DNA of 9,900 nucleotides from Gammaproteobacteria bacterium (GTDB lineage: Bacteria > Pseudomonadota > Gammaproteobacteria > UBA9214), in contig DMKK01000012.1 of the NCBI GenBank assembly GCA_003454335.1, positions 1 to 9,900 on the forward strand, read 5' to 3'. Positions 1 through 6,298 of the stretch are shown in pieces. A program made the position numbers and the translations under genes. The first letter of the stretch is position 1. Every line of letters starts with the position of its first letter. Under the pieces are notes generated by a model that was given only the letters and a program-made list of their open reading frames with translations, made no database searches and had not been told where the DNA came from.

Positions 1-10
1 TCGGTGAGTG

Positions 11-270
11 CAACGGGACAGGGGGTTGCTGTACCCCATTTCCGTTGGCGCAGCCGAGCATCGCAGGGATTTTGAGAGCAAGCGAGCCACCCTGTCGAGC
101 TGTATTTGCTAGCCGCAGGCGCGGCAAATGCTGCGAGTTTGGCGAGCACTCAAAATACCGAGAAGCACAGGGAACCCGCGGAGCGGGCAAGCCATCGGGC
201 CGCGTTTCTTTTGGGTACTTTTCTTTGGCGGAGCAAAGAAAAGTACCTCGCCCTTCAGGACGAAACCCTG
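11..270. repeat. Dispersed intergenic repeat, chain of stem-loops
   Basis: This non-coding stretch upstream of dapB is a series of inverted repeats. CAACGG at 11-16 pairs with CCGTTG at 42-47, with GGGGT/ACCCC (22-26/33-37) inside. CAGGG at 64-68 faces CCCTG at 90-94. GCCGC/GCGGC (112-116/121-125) closes on an AGGC loop and is flanked by ATTT/AAAT. CCCGC/GCGGG (175-179/183-187) has a 3-nt loop. The longest hairpin is at 214-247. The wording of the right half resembles, from memory, a repeat scattered between genes in many proteobacteria, whose chance translations are often annotated as small hypothetical proteins with a 'GYFSLAEQRKV'-like string. No terminal repeats or transposase are present. 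The ends of the element are estimates, and it may start before the window. Confidence 0.6.
214..247. repeat. Perfect 14-bp inverted repeat (hairpin)
   Basis: GGTACTTTTCTTTG (214-227) is exactly complementary to CAAAGAAAAGTACC (234-247) around a 6-nt loop, GCGGAG. In RNA the stem could extend by one G-U pair (213/248). It is the strongest secondary structure in the first 369 bases and the most conserved-looking part of the surrounding repeat. There is no T-run on either side, so it is not a classical intrinsic terminator. It could act as a transcript-end stabiliser or as the recognition structure of a dispersed repeat. Confidence 0.8.
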
Positions 271-280
271 ATACAAAGAA

Positions 281-310
281 TTCACAAAAGCCAACTTTGG
301 AATTCATATT
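281..310 (+). promoter_or_regulatory. Possible sigma70 promoter for dapB
   Basis: TTCACA (281-286, five of six to TTGACA) is followed after 18 nt by CATATT (305-310, four of six to TATAAT). This would start a transcript near 317 with a leader of about 53 nt. A TTGACT at 309-314 is an alternative -35 but has no good -10 partner. The match is modest and unsupported by other signals. Confidence 0.25.
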
Positions 311-369
311 GACTTAAGCCCCCCAAACTCCCACTCTTTGGCCATTCTCCAAAAAACATACCGACAAAT

Positions 370-1173
370 ATGACACGAATAGCAATAACCGGCGCAGCCG
401 GTCGCATGGGGCGCAGCCTGATAGAAGCATGTCACCAGACTGCCGGGCTGGAGCTCACGGTAGCACTTGAGCATCCGGACAGTTCGCTGCTTGGCAGCGA
501 TGCGGGTGAGTTGGCGGGCCTCGGAAAACTGGGCGTACTGCTCGGTGCGGACCTTGCAGCGGTGACCGATGATTTTGATGTGCTGATCGATTTCACCCGG
601 CCGGAACCTACGCTCGCGAATCTGGAGGTCTGCCGGCAGGCGGGTCGCGGTATGGTGATCGGAACCACCGGATTCAGTGATGCACAGAAGGTACAGATCA
701 AGGCGGCTGCGCAGGATATGGGCGTGGTGTTTGCCCCCAACATGAGCGTTGGTGTCAATGTCTGTCTGAAATTGCTGGAGTTGGCCGCCCGGGTGCTGGG
801 TGATGACGTGGATGTCGAGGTGATTGAGGCGCATCACCGCCATAAGGTGGATGCCCCCTCGGGCACGGCGCTGCGTATGGGTGAGGTTGTTGCCGAGGCG
901 TTGGGTCGTGACCTTAAATCCTGCGCCGTCTATGGCCGCGAGGGACATACCGGTGAGCGCGAGCGCCAGACGATTGGTTTCGAGACGATTCGCGCGGGAG
1001 ATATTGTTGGCGACCACACCGTATTGTTTGCCGGCACCGGTGAGCGCATCGAAATTACCCACAAGGCTTCCAGCCGCATGACCTTCGCCAATGGCGCCAT
1101 CCGGGCGGCTGGCTGGCTAATGGGGCGGGATGCCGGACTATTCGATATGCAGGACGTGCTGGACCTGCACTAG
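370..1173 (+). CDS. dapB: 4-hydroxy-tetrahydrodipicolinate reductase (DapB)
   Basis: This cytoplasmic enzyme uses NAD(P)H to reduce the dehydrated form of 4-hydroxy-tetrahydrodipicolinate to tetrahydrodipicolinate, in the diaminopimelate/lysine pathway that feeds peptidoglycan and protein synthesis. The 267-residue product is close to the 273 of E. coli. The N-terminal Rossmann domain has the dinucleotide loop GAAGRMG at residues 8-14. VIGTTGF is at 96-102. The catalytic signature HHRHK is at 155-159 (H155 and K159 correspond to E. coli H159 and K163), followed by the substrate loop DAPSGTA at 161-167. The C-terminus returns to the family ending GLFDMQDVLDL. The ATG gives the family's usual N-terminus, although no clear Shine-Dalgarno sequence precedes it. 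The gene stands alone: structured repeats lie upstream and carA has its own promoter downstream. Confidence 0.97.
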   Translation: MTRIAITGAAGRMGRSLIEACHQTAGLELTVALEHPDSSLLGSDAGELAGLGKLGVLLGADLAAVTDDFDVLIDFTRPEPTLANLEVCRQAGRGMVIGTTGFSDAQKVQIKAAAQDMGVVFAPNMSVGVNVCLKLLELAARVLGDDVDVEVIEAHHRHKVDAPSGTALRMGEVVAEALGRDLKSCAVYGREGHTGERERQTIGFETIRAGDIVGDHTVLFAGTGERIEITHKASSRMTFANGAIRAAGWLMGRDAGLFDMQDVLDLH

Positions 1174-1180
1174 CCCGCAC

Positions 1181-1234
1181 TTCTCACCGTGGTGAGAAAT
1201 GCCGGCTAGGCCTTCCCGGATTCCGGGGTAGCCG
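1181..1234 (+). terminator. Tandem hairpins after dapB
   Basis: Two inverted repeats follow the dapB stop codon within 8 nt. TTCTCAC/GTGAGAA (1181-1187/1192-1198) closes on CGTG. A second structure pairs CGGCTA (1203-1208) with TAGCCG (1229-1234) around an inner CCCGG-ATT-CCGGG hairpin (1215-1227). Neither is followed by a T-tract, so intrinsic termination is uncertain. They may mark the 3' end of the dapB transcript or help a factor-dependent stop. They sit directly upstream of the predicted carA promoter. Confidence 0.4.
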
Positions 1235-1240
1235 TTGCCA

Positions 1241-1270
1241 TAGACAGCCCCCACCCCCATCCAGTACAAT
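1241..1270 (+). promoter_or_regulatory. Predicted sigma70 promoter of carAB-greA
   Basis: TAGACA (1241-1246) and TACAAT (1265-1270) each match five of six consensus positions and are separated by 18 nt. The expected start is near A1278, giving a leader of about 87 nt before the carA TTG. The leader contains the terminator-like hairpin at 1307-1341. No recognisable ArgR or PurR operator was seen next to it. Confidence 0.55.
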
Positions 1271-1306
1271 TCGCGCCATTATTTGATTGTTTTATCCAGT
1301 AGTTCA

Positions 1307-1343
1307 AAAACGGGAAGGTTCCTCGGGAGCCCTCCCGTTTTCT
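1307..1343 (+). terminator. carA leader hairpin, candidate attenuator
   Basis: AAAACGGGA (1307-1315) pairs with TCCCGTTTT (1333-1341). After one A-C mismatch (1316/1332), GGTTCC (1317-1322) pairs with GGAGCC (1326-1331, one G-U pair) around a 3-nt loop. The total is 15 pairs in a stem that ends in TTTT then CT, the shape of an intrinsic terminator. It lies between the predicted promoter and the carA ribosome-binding site. It could therefore end transcription early in response to pyrimidine or arginine status, as leader terminators do in other pyrimidine operons. The structure is seen; its regulatory role is inferred. It could also terminate read-through from dapB. Confidence 0.55.
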
Positions 1344-1354
1344 ACGTTAGACGT

Positions 1355-1367
1355 GGAGGTCTCCTTG
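1355..1367 (+). promoter_or_regulatory. Ribosome-binding site deciding the carA TTG start
   Basis: GGAGG (1355-1359) is the only strong Shine-Dalgarno sequence in the carA leader, 5 nt before TTG at 1365. It fixes the start there instead of at upstream in-frame codons (TTG 1287, GTG 1353) that lack such a site. The same GGAGG is complementary to CCTCC at 1331-1335 in the 3' arm of the leader hairpin. Confidence 0.8.
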
Positions 1368-2504
1368 AGAAAAGCGGCCCTGTTGGCCCTGGCAGACGGA
1401 AGTATTTTCCGTGGCGTTGCTATTGGTATTGACGGGAAAATAGCCGGTGAGGTGGTTTTCAATACGGCCATGACTGGCTACCAGGAAATTCTCACGGATC
1501 CTTCCTACGCACAACAGATCGTTACCCTGACCTACCCGCATATTGGTAATGTCGGGACGACCCCTGAAGATGAAGAGGCGAGTACTATCCACTGTTCCGG
1601 GCTGGTGATCAGGGACCTGCCGCTGCTGGCCAGCAACTGGCGCAGCCAGTCCTCACTTGAAGAATACCTACAGACACGTGGCATTATCGGCATTGCGGAT
1701 ATCGATACTCGCCGGCTGACTCGTCTGCTGCGCGAGCAGGGCGCACAGGCCGGCTGCATTATGGCCGGTGATGCGCTTGATGAGGCGGCTGCATTGTCCA
1801 TGGCACGTGATTTTCCCGGTCTTAAGGGTATGGATCTTGCGAAGGAAGTAACGACGGCCGAGGCCTATAGCTGGAGCCAGGGCTGCTGGTCACTGGCCAA
1901 CGGACTGCCTGATGACAGCGCAGCGGATACCTTGCCCTGGCATGTGGTGGCCTACGACTTCGGTGTGAAGCGTAATATTCTGCGGATGCTGGTTGATCGG
2001 GGCTGCCGCCTGACGGTGGTGCCGGCAACAACGCCGGCGTCCGAGGTGCTGGCCATGGAGCCGGATGGCGTGTTCCTGTCCAATGGCCCGGGGGATCCCG
2101 AACCCTGTGATTATGCCATTACGGCTATCCAGGAGTTGCTGGACAGTGGTCTGCCGATATTTGGTATTTGCCTTGGTCATCAGTTGTTGTCGCTGGCCAG
2201 CGGTGCCAGCACCATCAAGATGAAATTCGGTCATCACGGCGCCAACCATCCGGTGCAGGACCTGGAGGGCAAACAGGTCATGATTACCAGTCAGAATCAC
2301 GGCTTCGCGGTCGACGATGCCAGCCTGCCGGATAAGCTCATTGCGACGCACCGTTCCCTGTTTGATGGTTCGCTGCAGGGAGTGTCGCGCACCGACTGTC
2401 CGGCGTTCAGTTTCCAGGGACACCCTGAAGCCAGTCCCGGCCCGCATGATGTTGCACCCTTGTTCGATCAATTTATTGACATGATCAAGGCGAGGACAGC
2501 CTGA
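1365..2504 (+). CDS. carA: Carbamoyl phosphate synthetase small (glutaminase) subunit
   Basis: CarA hydrolyses glutamine and passes ammonia through a tunnel to CarB, which makes carbamoyl phosphate for arginine and pyrimidine synthesis. With the TTG start the protein is 379 residues (E. coli 382) and aligns without offset to the E. coli enzyme. The class I amidotransferase triad falls at the same numbers: nucleophile C269 in FGICLGHQ, H353 and E355 in QGHPEASPGPHD. The N-terminal half carries the CarA-specific domain (EVVFNTAMTGYQEILTDPSY), and the glutaminase domain begins near VVAYDFGVKRNILR. Starting at TTG 1287 instead would add 26 residues translated from the leader hairpin, which no family member is expected to have. 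carB follows after 3 nt, so translation is probably coupled. Confidence 0.97.
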   Translation: MRKAALLALADGSIFRGVAIGIDGKIAGEVVFNTAMTGYQEILTDPSYAQQIVTLTYPHIGNVGTTPEDEEASTIHCSGLVIRDLPLLASNWRSQSSLEEYLQTRGIIGIADIDTRRLTRLLREQGAQAGCIMAGDALDEAAALSMARDFPGLKGMDLAKEVTTAEAYSWSQGCWSLANGLPDDSAADTLPWHVVAYDFGVKRNILRMLVDRGCRLTVVPATTPASEVLAMEPDGVFLSNGPGDPEPCDYAITAIQELLDSGLPIFGICLGHQLLSLASGASTIKMKFGHHGANHPVQDLEGKQVMITSQNHGFAVDDASLPDKLIATHRSLFDGSLQGVSRTDCPAFSFQGHPEASPGPHDVAPLFDQFIDMIKARTA

Positions 2505-2507
2505 ATT

Positions 2508-5500
2508 ATGCCAAAGCGTACTGATATCAACAGCATTTTAATCATTGGCGCGGGCCCGATTGTGATTGGGCAGGCCTGCGAGTTCGATTATTCCGGTGCC
2601 CAGGCCTGCAAGGCCCTGCGCGAGGAAGGCTACCGGGTGGTGCTGGTGAACTCCAACCCGGCCACCATTATGACCGATCCGGACATGGCGGATGCGGTGT
2701 ATATCGAACCGGTGTACTGGCAAACAGTGGCGCATATTATCGAGAAAGAACGCCCCGATGCCCTGTTGCCCACCATGGGCGGGCAGACCGGGCTGAACTG
2801 TGCACTGGACCTGGTGCGCGAGGGCGTACTGGAAAAATTCGGTGTTGAACTCATCGGTGCCAGTCGTGAAGCCATTGACATGGCCGAGGATCGCGGTCTG
2901 TTTCGTGATGCCATGACCGAGATCGGCCTGAGTACGCCGCATGCAAAAGTGGTACACAGCATGGAGGAGGCTCACCAGGGGCAGGCCTCGATCGGTTTCC
3001 CGGTCATTATCCGGCCGTCCTTTACCATGGGCGGCAGTGGCGGTGGCATTGCCTATAACAGGGAAGAATTTGTTGCCATCTGCGAACATGGCCTTGATCT
3101 GTCACCAACCACCGAGGTGTTACTGGAAGAGTCGATCCTTGGCTGGAAAGAATTCGAGATGGAAGTGGTGCGTGACAGGAACGACAACTGCATCATTATT
3201 TGCTCCATCGAAAATCTCGATCCCATGGGTGTCCATACCGGCGACTCCATTACCGTGGCGCCGGCACAAACGCTGACAGACAAGGAATACCAGTTGATGC
3301 GTAATGCATCGATCGATGTGCTGCGCAAGATTGGTGTAGAGACCGGCGGTTCCAATGTGCAGTTCGCGATTAATCCTGAAGATGGCCGCATGATCGTGAT
3401 CGAGATGAACCCGCGGGTGTCACGGTCCTCTGCGCTGGCTTCCAAGGCGACCGGTTTCCCGATCGCCAAGGTGGCTGCAAAACTGGCCGTCGGCTTTACC
3501 CTGGACGAATTGCAGAACGAGATTACCGGCGGTGCGACACCGGCTTCCTTTGAGCCGGCGATTGACTATGTTGTCACCAAGGTACCGCGGTTTACCTTTG
3601 AAAAATTCCCGCAGGCCGAGTCGGTACTCGGTACGCAGATGAAGTCTGTTGGCGAGGTAATGGCCATCGGCCGAACCTTCCAGGAATCCCTGCAGAAGGC
3701 CCTGCGTGGGCTCGAAACCGGTGTTGATGGCCTGGACGAGATTGTTGATCTGTCTGCCGAAGGTGCGCGGGATGAATTGATAAAAGAGCTGCGTATCGCC
3801 CGTCCGGAGCGGTTGTGGAATGTCGCTGACGGTTTTCGCGCCGGCCTGACGCTGGAGGAACTGTTTGAACTAACCGCGATTGATCCCTGGTTCCTGGTGC
3901 AAATTGGTGACCTGGTGGCCGAGGAAGACACCCTGCGTTCCATGAGTGTGGATGCACTCGATGCCGGGCGCCTGCAGCAACTGAAGCGCAAGGGCTTCTC
4001 GGATCGTCGCCTGGCCAGCCTGATGGATTGTACCGAGGGCAAGGTGCGCCGGCGTCGTCATGACCTGCATGTCCGGCCGGTGTACAAACGGGTTGATACC
4101 TGTGCGGCCGAGTTTTCAACATCGACAGCCTATATGTATTCCACTTATGAAGAGGAATGTGAATCGGCGCCAACCGGCAACGACAAGATAATGGTGCTGG
4201 GTGGTGGTCCGAACCGGATTGGGCAGGGCATCGAGTTTGATTACTGTTGCGTGCACGCGGCCATGGCCTGTCGTGCCGATGGTTTTGAGACCATTATGGT
4301 CAACTGCAATCCGGAAACGGTCTCAACCGATTACGACACCTCCGACCGCCTGTATTTCGAACCCCTGACCCTGGAAGACGTGCTGGAAATTATTCATGTC
4401 GAACAGCCGAAAGGTGTGATTGTGCAGTACGGGGGGCAGACACCACTTAAATTGTCGCGTGGACTGGAAGCCAACGGTGCACCGGTCATTGGGACCTCGG
4501 CCGATGCCATTGACCATGCAGAAGACCGTGAACGTTTTCAGCAGATGGTGCTGAAACTGGGGTTGCTGCAGCCACCAAACCAGATTGCCTCAACGGCTGA
4601 AGAAGCACTGAACCTTGCAGAAAAAGTCGGTTACCCGCTAGTGGTCCGGCCGTCCTACGTGCTCGGCGGGCGTGCGATGGAAATTGTTTATTCGGAAGAT
4701 GATCTGGCGCGCTATATGCGCGAGGCCGTGCAGGTTTCCAACGATTCTCCGGTGCTGCTGGACCGCTTCCTCGACGATGCTGTCGAGGTGGATGTTGATG
4801 CTGTCTGTGATGGTGAAGATGTTCTGATCGGCGGTATCATGGAACACATTGAGCAGGCCGGTGTGCATTCGGGTGATTCGGCCTGTTCGCTGCCGCCCTA
4901 TACACTCAGTGAAGACGTGCAGGCGCGCATGTGTGATCAGGTTGCCCGAATGGCCAAAGAGCTCAAGGTGCACGGGCTGATGAATACGCAGTTTGCGGTC
5001 AAGGGCGAGGATATCTATCTTATCGAGGTGAATCCGCGTGCTTCACGGACCGTGCCCTTCGTATCCAAGGCGACGTACCGGCCGCTGGCAAAGATCGGGG
5101 CCAGGGTCATGACGGGTACCTCCCTGCGGGAGCAGGGCCTGACGGAGGCGTACACATCGGCCTTCTTTTCTGTCAAGGAAGCCGTGTTTCCGTTTATCAA
5201 GTTCCAGGGTGTCGATCCCCTGCTGGGGCCGGAAATGAAATCCACCGGTGAGGTGATGGGTATCGGAAGTACCTTCGGCGAGGCGTTTGCCAAGGCCCAG
5301 TTGGGCGCCGGTAACGCAGTGCCCGTCAGTGGCACTGCCTTTCTGAGTGTGCGCAAGGCCGACCGTCAGGGGGTTGTTGCCCTGGCACATGACCTGGTGA
5401 AAAAGGGCTATAACCTGGTTGCCACGCGGGGCACCGCAAAGGCAATCAGTGCTGACGGTGTCGAGTGTGCTGTGGTCAACAAGGTGATGGAAGGCAGACC

Positions 5501-5729
5501 GCATATCGTCGATATGATGAAGAACGGTCAGATAGATCTGATCGTTAATACGACAGAAGGCAAGCGTGCTATTGCAGACTCTTACACGATTCGCAGAACA
5601 GCCCTGCAAAACAAAATATCCTATAGCACGACACTGGCAGGTGCGCGTGCCACCTGTATGGCGCTGGAATATTTGACGACTGCCAGTGTCAACAGCCTGC
5701 AGGATCTGCATCAGGAGCAGAGAAAATGA
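2508..5729 (+). CDS. carB: Carbamoyl phosphate synthetase large subunit
   Basis: CarB makes carboxyphosphate from bicarbonate and ATP, aminates it with ammonia from CarA, and phosphorylates the carbamate with a second ATP. Its 1073 residues equal the E. coli length. Two homologous ATP-grasp halves are visible: GAGPIVIGQACEFDYSGAQ near residue 14 and GGGPNRIGQGIEFDYC near 565. Metal/ATP ligands E299 and N301 are present in the first half and E840 and N842 in the second. Between them lies the oligomerisation region ending in PVYKRVDTCAAEF. The last 140 residues form the allosteric domain, with likely UMP-site residues T973, T976, K992, N1014 and T1016 (one less than E. coli numbering), so feedback by UMP is expected. 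An unusual local sequence, ATYRP at 855-859, replaces the common ATGVP. The stop overlaps the greA start. Confidence 0.98.
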   Translation: MPKRTDINSILIIGAGPIVIGQACEFDYSGAQACKALREEGYRVVLVNSNPATIMTDPDMADAVYIEPVYWQTVAHIIEKERPDALLPTMGGQTGLNCALDLVREGVLEKFGVELIGASREAIDMAEDRGLFRDAMTEIGLSTPHAKVVHSMEEAHQGQASIGFPVIIRPSFTMGGSGGGIAYNREEFVAICEHGLDLSPTTEVLLEESILGWKEFEMEVVRDRNDNCIIICSIENLDPMGVHTGDSITVAPAQTLTDKEYQLMRNASIDVLRKIGVETGGSNVQFAINPEDGRMIVIEMNPRVSRSSALASKATGFPIAKVAAKLAVGFTLDELQNEITGGATPASFEPAIDYVVTKVPRFTFEKFPQAESVLGTQMKSVGEVMAIGRTFQESLQKALRGLETGVDGLDEIVDLSAEGARDELIKELRIARPERLWNVADGFRAGLTLEELFELTAIDPWFLVQIGDLVAEEDTLRSMSVDALDAGRLQQLKRKGFSDRRLASLMDCTEGKVRRRRHDLHVRPVYKRVDTCAAEFSTSTAYMYSTYEEECESAPTGNDKIMVLGGGPNRIGQGIEFDYCCVHAAMACRADGFETIMVNCNPETVSTDYDTSDRLYFEPLTLEDVLEIIHVEQPKGVIVQYGGQTPLKLSRGLEANGAPVIGTSADAIDHAEDRERFQQMVLKLGLLQPPNQIASTAEEALNLAEKVGYPLVVRPSYVLGGRAMEIVYSEDDLARYMREAVQVSNDSPVLLDRFLDDAVEVDVDAVCDGEDVLIGGIMEHIEQAGVHSGDSACSLPPYTLSEDVQARMCDQVARMAKELKVHGLMNTQFAVKGEDIYLIEVNPRASRTVPFVSKATYRPLAKIGARVMTGTSLREQGLTEAYTSAFFSVKEAVFPFIKFQGVDPLLGPEMKSTGEVMGIGSTFGEAFAKAQLGAGNAVPVSGTAFLSVRKADRQGVVALAHDLVKKGYNLVATRGTAKAISADGVECAVVNKVMEGRPHIVDMMKNGQIDLIVNTTEGKRAIADSYTIRRTALQNKISYSTTLAGARATCMALEYLTTASVNSLQDLHQEQRK

Positions 5730-6205
5730 CAACGAAAGTCCCGATTACCGCCAGTGGCGCCGAAAAACTGCGTGCAGAACTTGTGCAGCTGAAGACCGTT
5801 GAGCGGCCACGGATCATCCAGGCGATTGCCGAGGCGCGTGCTCATGGCGATTTGAAAGAGAATGCCGAGTATCACGCGGCGCGTGAGCAACAGAGTTTTG
5901 CAGAAGGCCGTATCAAGGAAATCGAGGGCAAGTTGAGTAATGCCCATATTGTTGATGTCACCACCCTGGATGTCAGTGGCAAGGTGGTCTTCGGTTGTAC
6001 GGTAGAATTGATTGATGAAGATACCGAGGAAACGATTGTCTATCAGATCGTGGGTGAAGACGAGGCCGATATCAAGATCGGGAAGATCTCCTACAGTTCA
6101 CCCATCGCACGCGCCCTGATTACCAAGATGGAAGGTGATGTTGTCGCGGTGATGGTGCCGGGTGGCGAGCGCAGCCTGGAGATCATCGAAGTCCAGTATA
6201 TATAG
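5726..6205 (+). CDS. greA: Transcription elongation factor GreA
   Basis: GreA enters the RNA polymerase secondary channel and stimulates cleavage of backtracked RNA, rescuing arrested complexes. The 159-residue product matches the family length (158 in E. coli). An N-terminal coiled coil covers about residues 1-77; its tip HGDLKENAEYHAAREQQ carries the acidic pair D42 and E45 that positions catalytic magnesium. The C-terminal FKBP-like domain binds polymerase and includes VGEDEADIKIGKISYSSPIARALI. The ATG lies within ATGA shared with the carB stop, 8 nt after AGGAG (5713-5717) inside carB. greA is therefore expected to be translated from the carAB transcript. No separate promoter was recognised. 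Confidence 0.97.
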   Translation: MTTKVPITASGAEKLRAELVQLKTVERPRIIQAIAEARAHGDLKENAEYHAAREQQSFAEGRIKEIEGKLSNAHIVDVTTLDVSGKVVFGCTVELIDEDTEETIVYQIVGEDEADIKIGKISYSSPIARALITKMEGDVVAVMVPGGERSLEIIEVQYI

Positions 6206-6249
6206 TCATTTTTCGCGCCTGCGGGAAGATCATTCGTGCGAGATTACGC

Positions 6250-6276
6250 AGGATGCGCTTCGTACCTCAGCATCCT
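6250..6276. repeat. GTAGGATG-type palindromic unit 1
   Basis: AGGATGC (6250-6256) and GCATCCT (6270-6276) form an inverted repeat around a 13-nt loop. Its first 23 bases (6250-6272) recur exactly at 6747-6769, on the other side of the membrane protein gene. A second possible pairing, CCTGCG (6218-6223) with CGCAGG (6247-6252), overlaps it. The unit fills most of the 93-nt gap after greA and could serve as a weak transcript end. Confidence 0.65.
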
Positions 6277-6298
6277 ACATATATAGAAGATTTATTCG

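Noticed and set aside
274..305. Two GAATTC sites with CAAAG/CTTTG nearby as a possible small inverted repeat or operator.
   Set aside because: The matching arms are only 5 nt and the site pair has no other support.
45..317. A 90-codon plus-strand open frame upstream of dapB.
   Set aside because: It runs through the stem-loop repeat, several overlapping frames are equally open, and the translation looks like repeat-derived hypothetical proteins.
304..1062. A 252-codon open frame on the minus strand opposite dapB.
   Set aside because: It lies almost wholly antisense to an unmistakable dapB, shows no recognisable domain, and is explained by codon bias of the coding strand.
1287..1364. A longer carA starting at TTG 1287, adding 26 residues.
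   Set aside because: The extension is translated from the leader hairpin, has no Shine-Dalgarno sequence, and breaks the exact residue numbering with E. coli CarA (C269, H353, E355), which the TTG at 1365 restores.
2538..5732. Several minus-strand open frames of 110-229 codons opposite carB.
   Set aside because: They are antisense to conserved carB sequence and have no family resemblance, no ribosome-binding sites and no supporting context.
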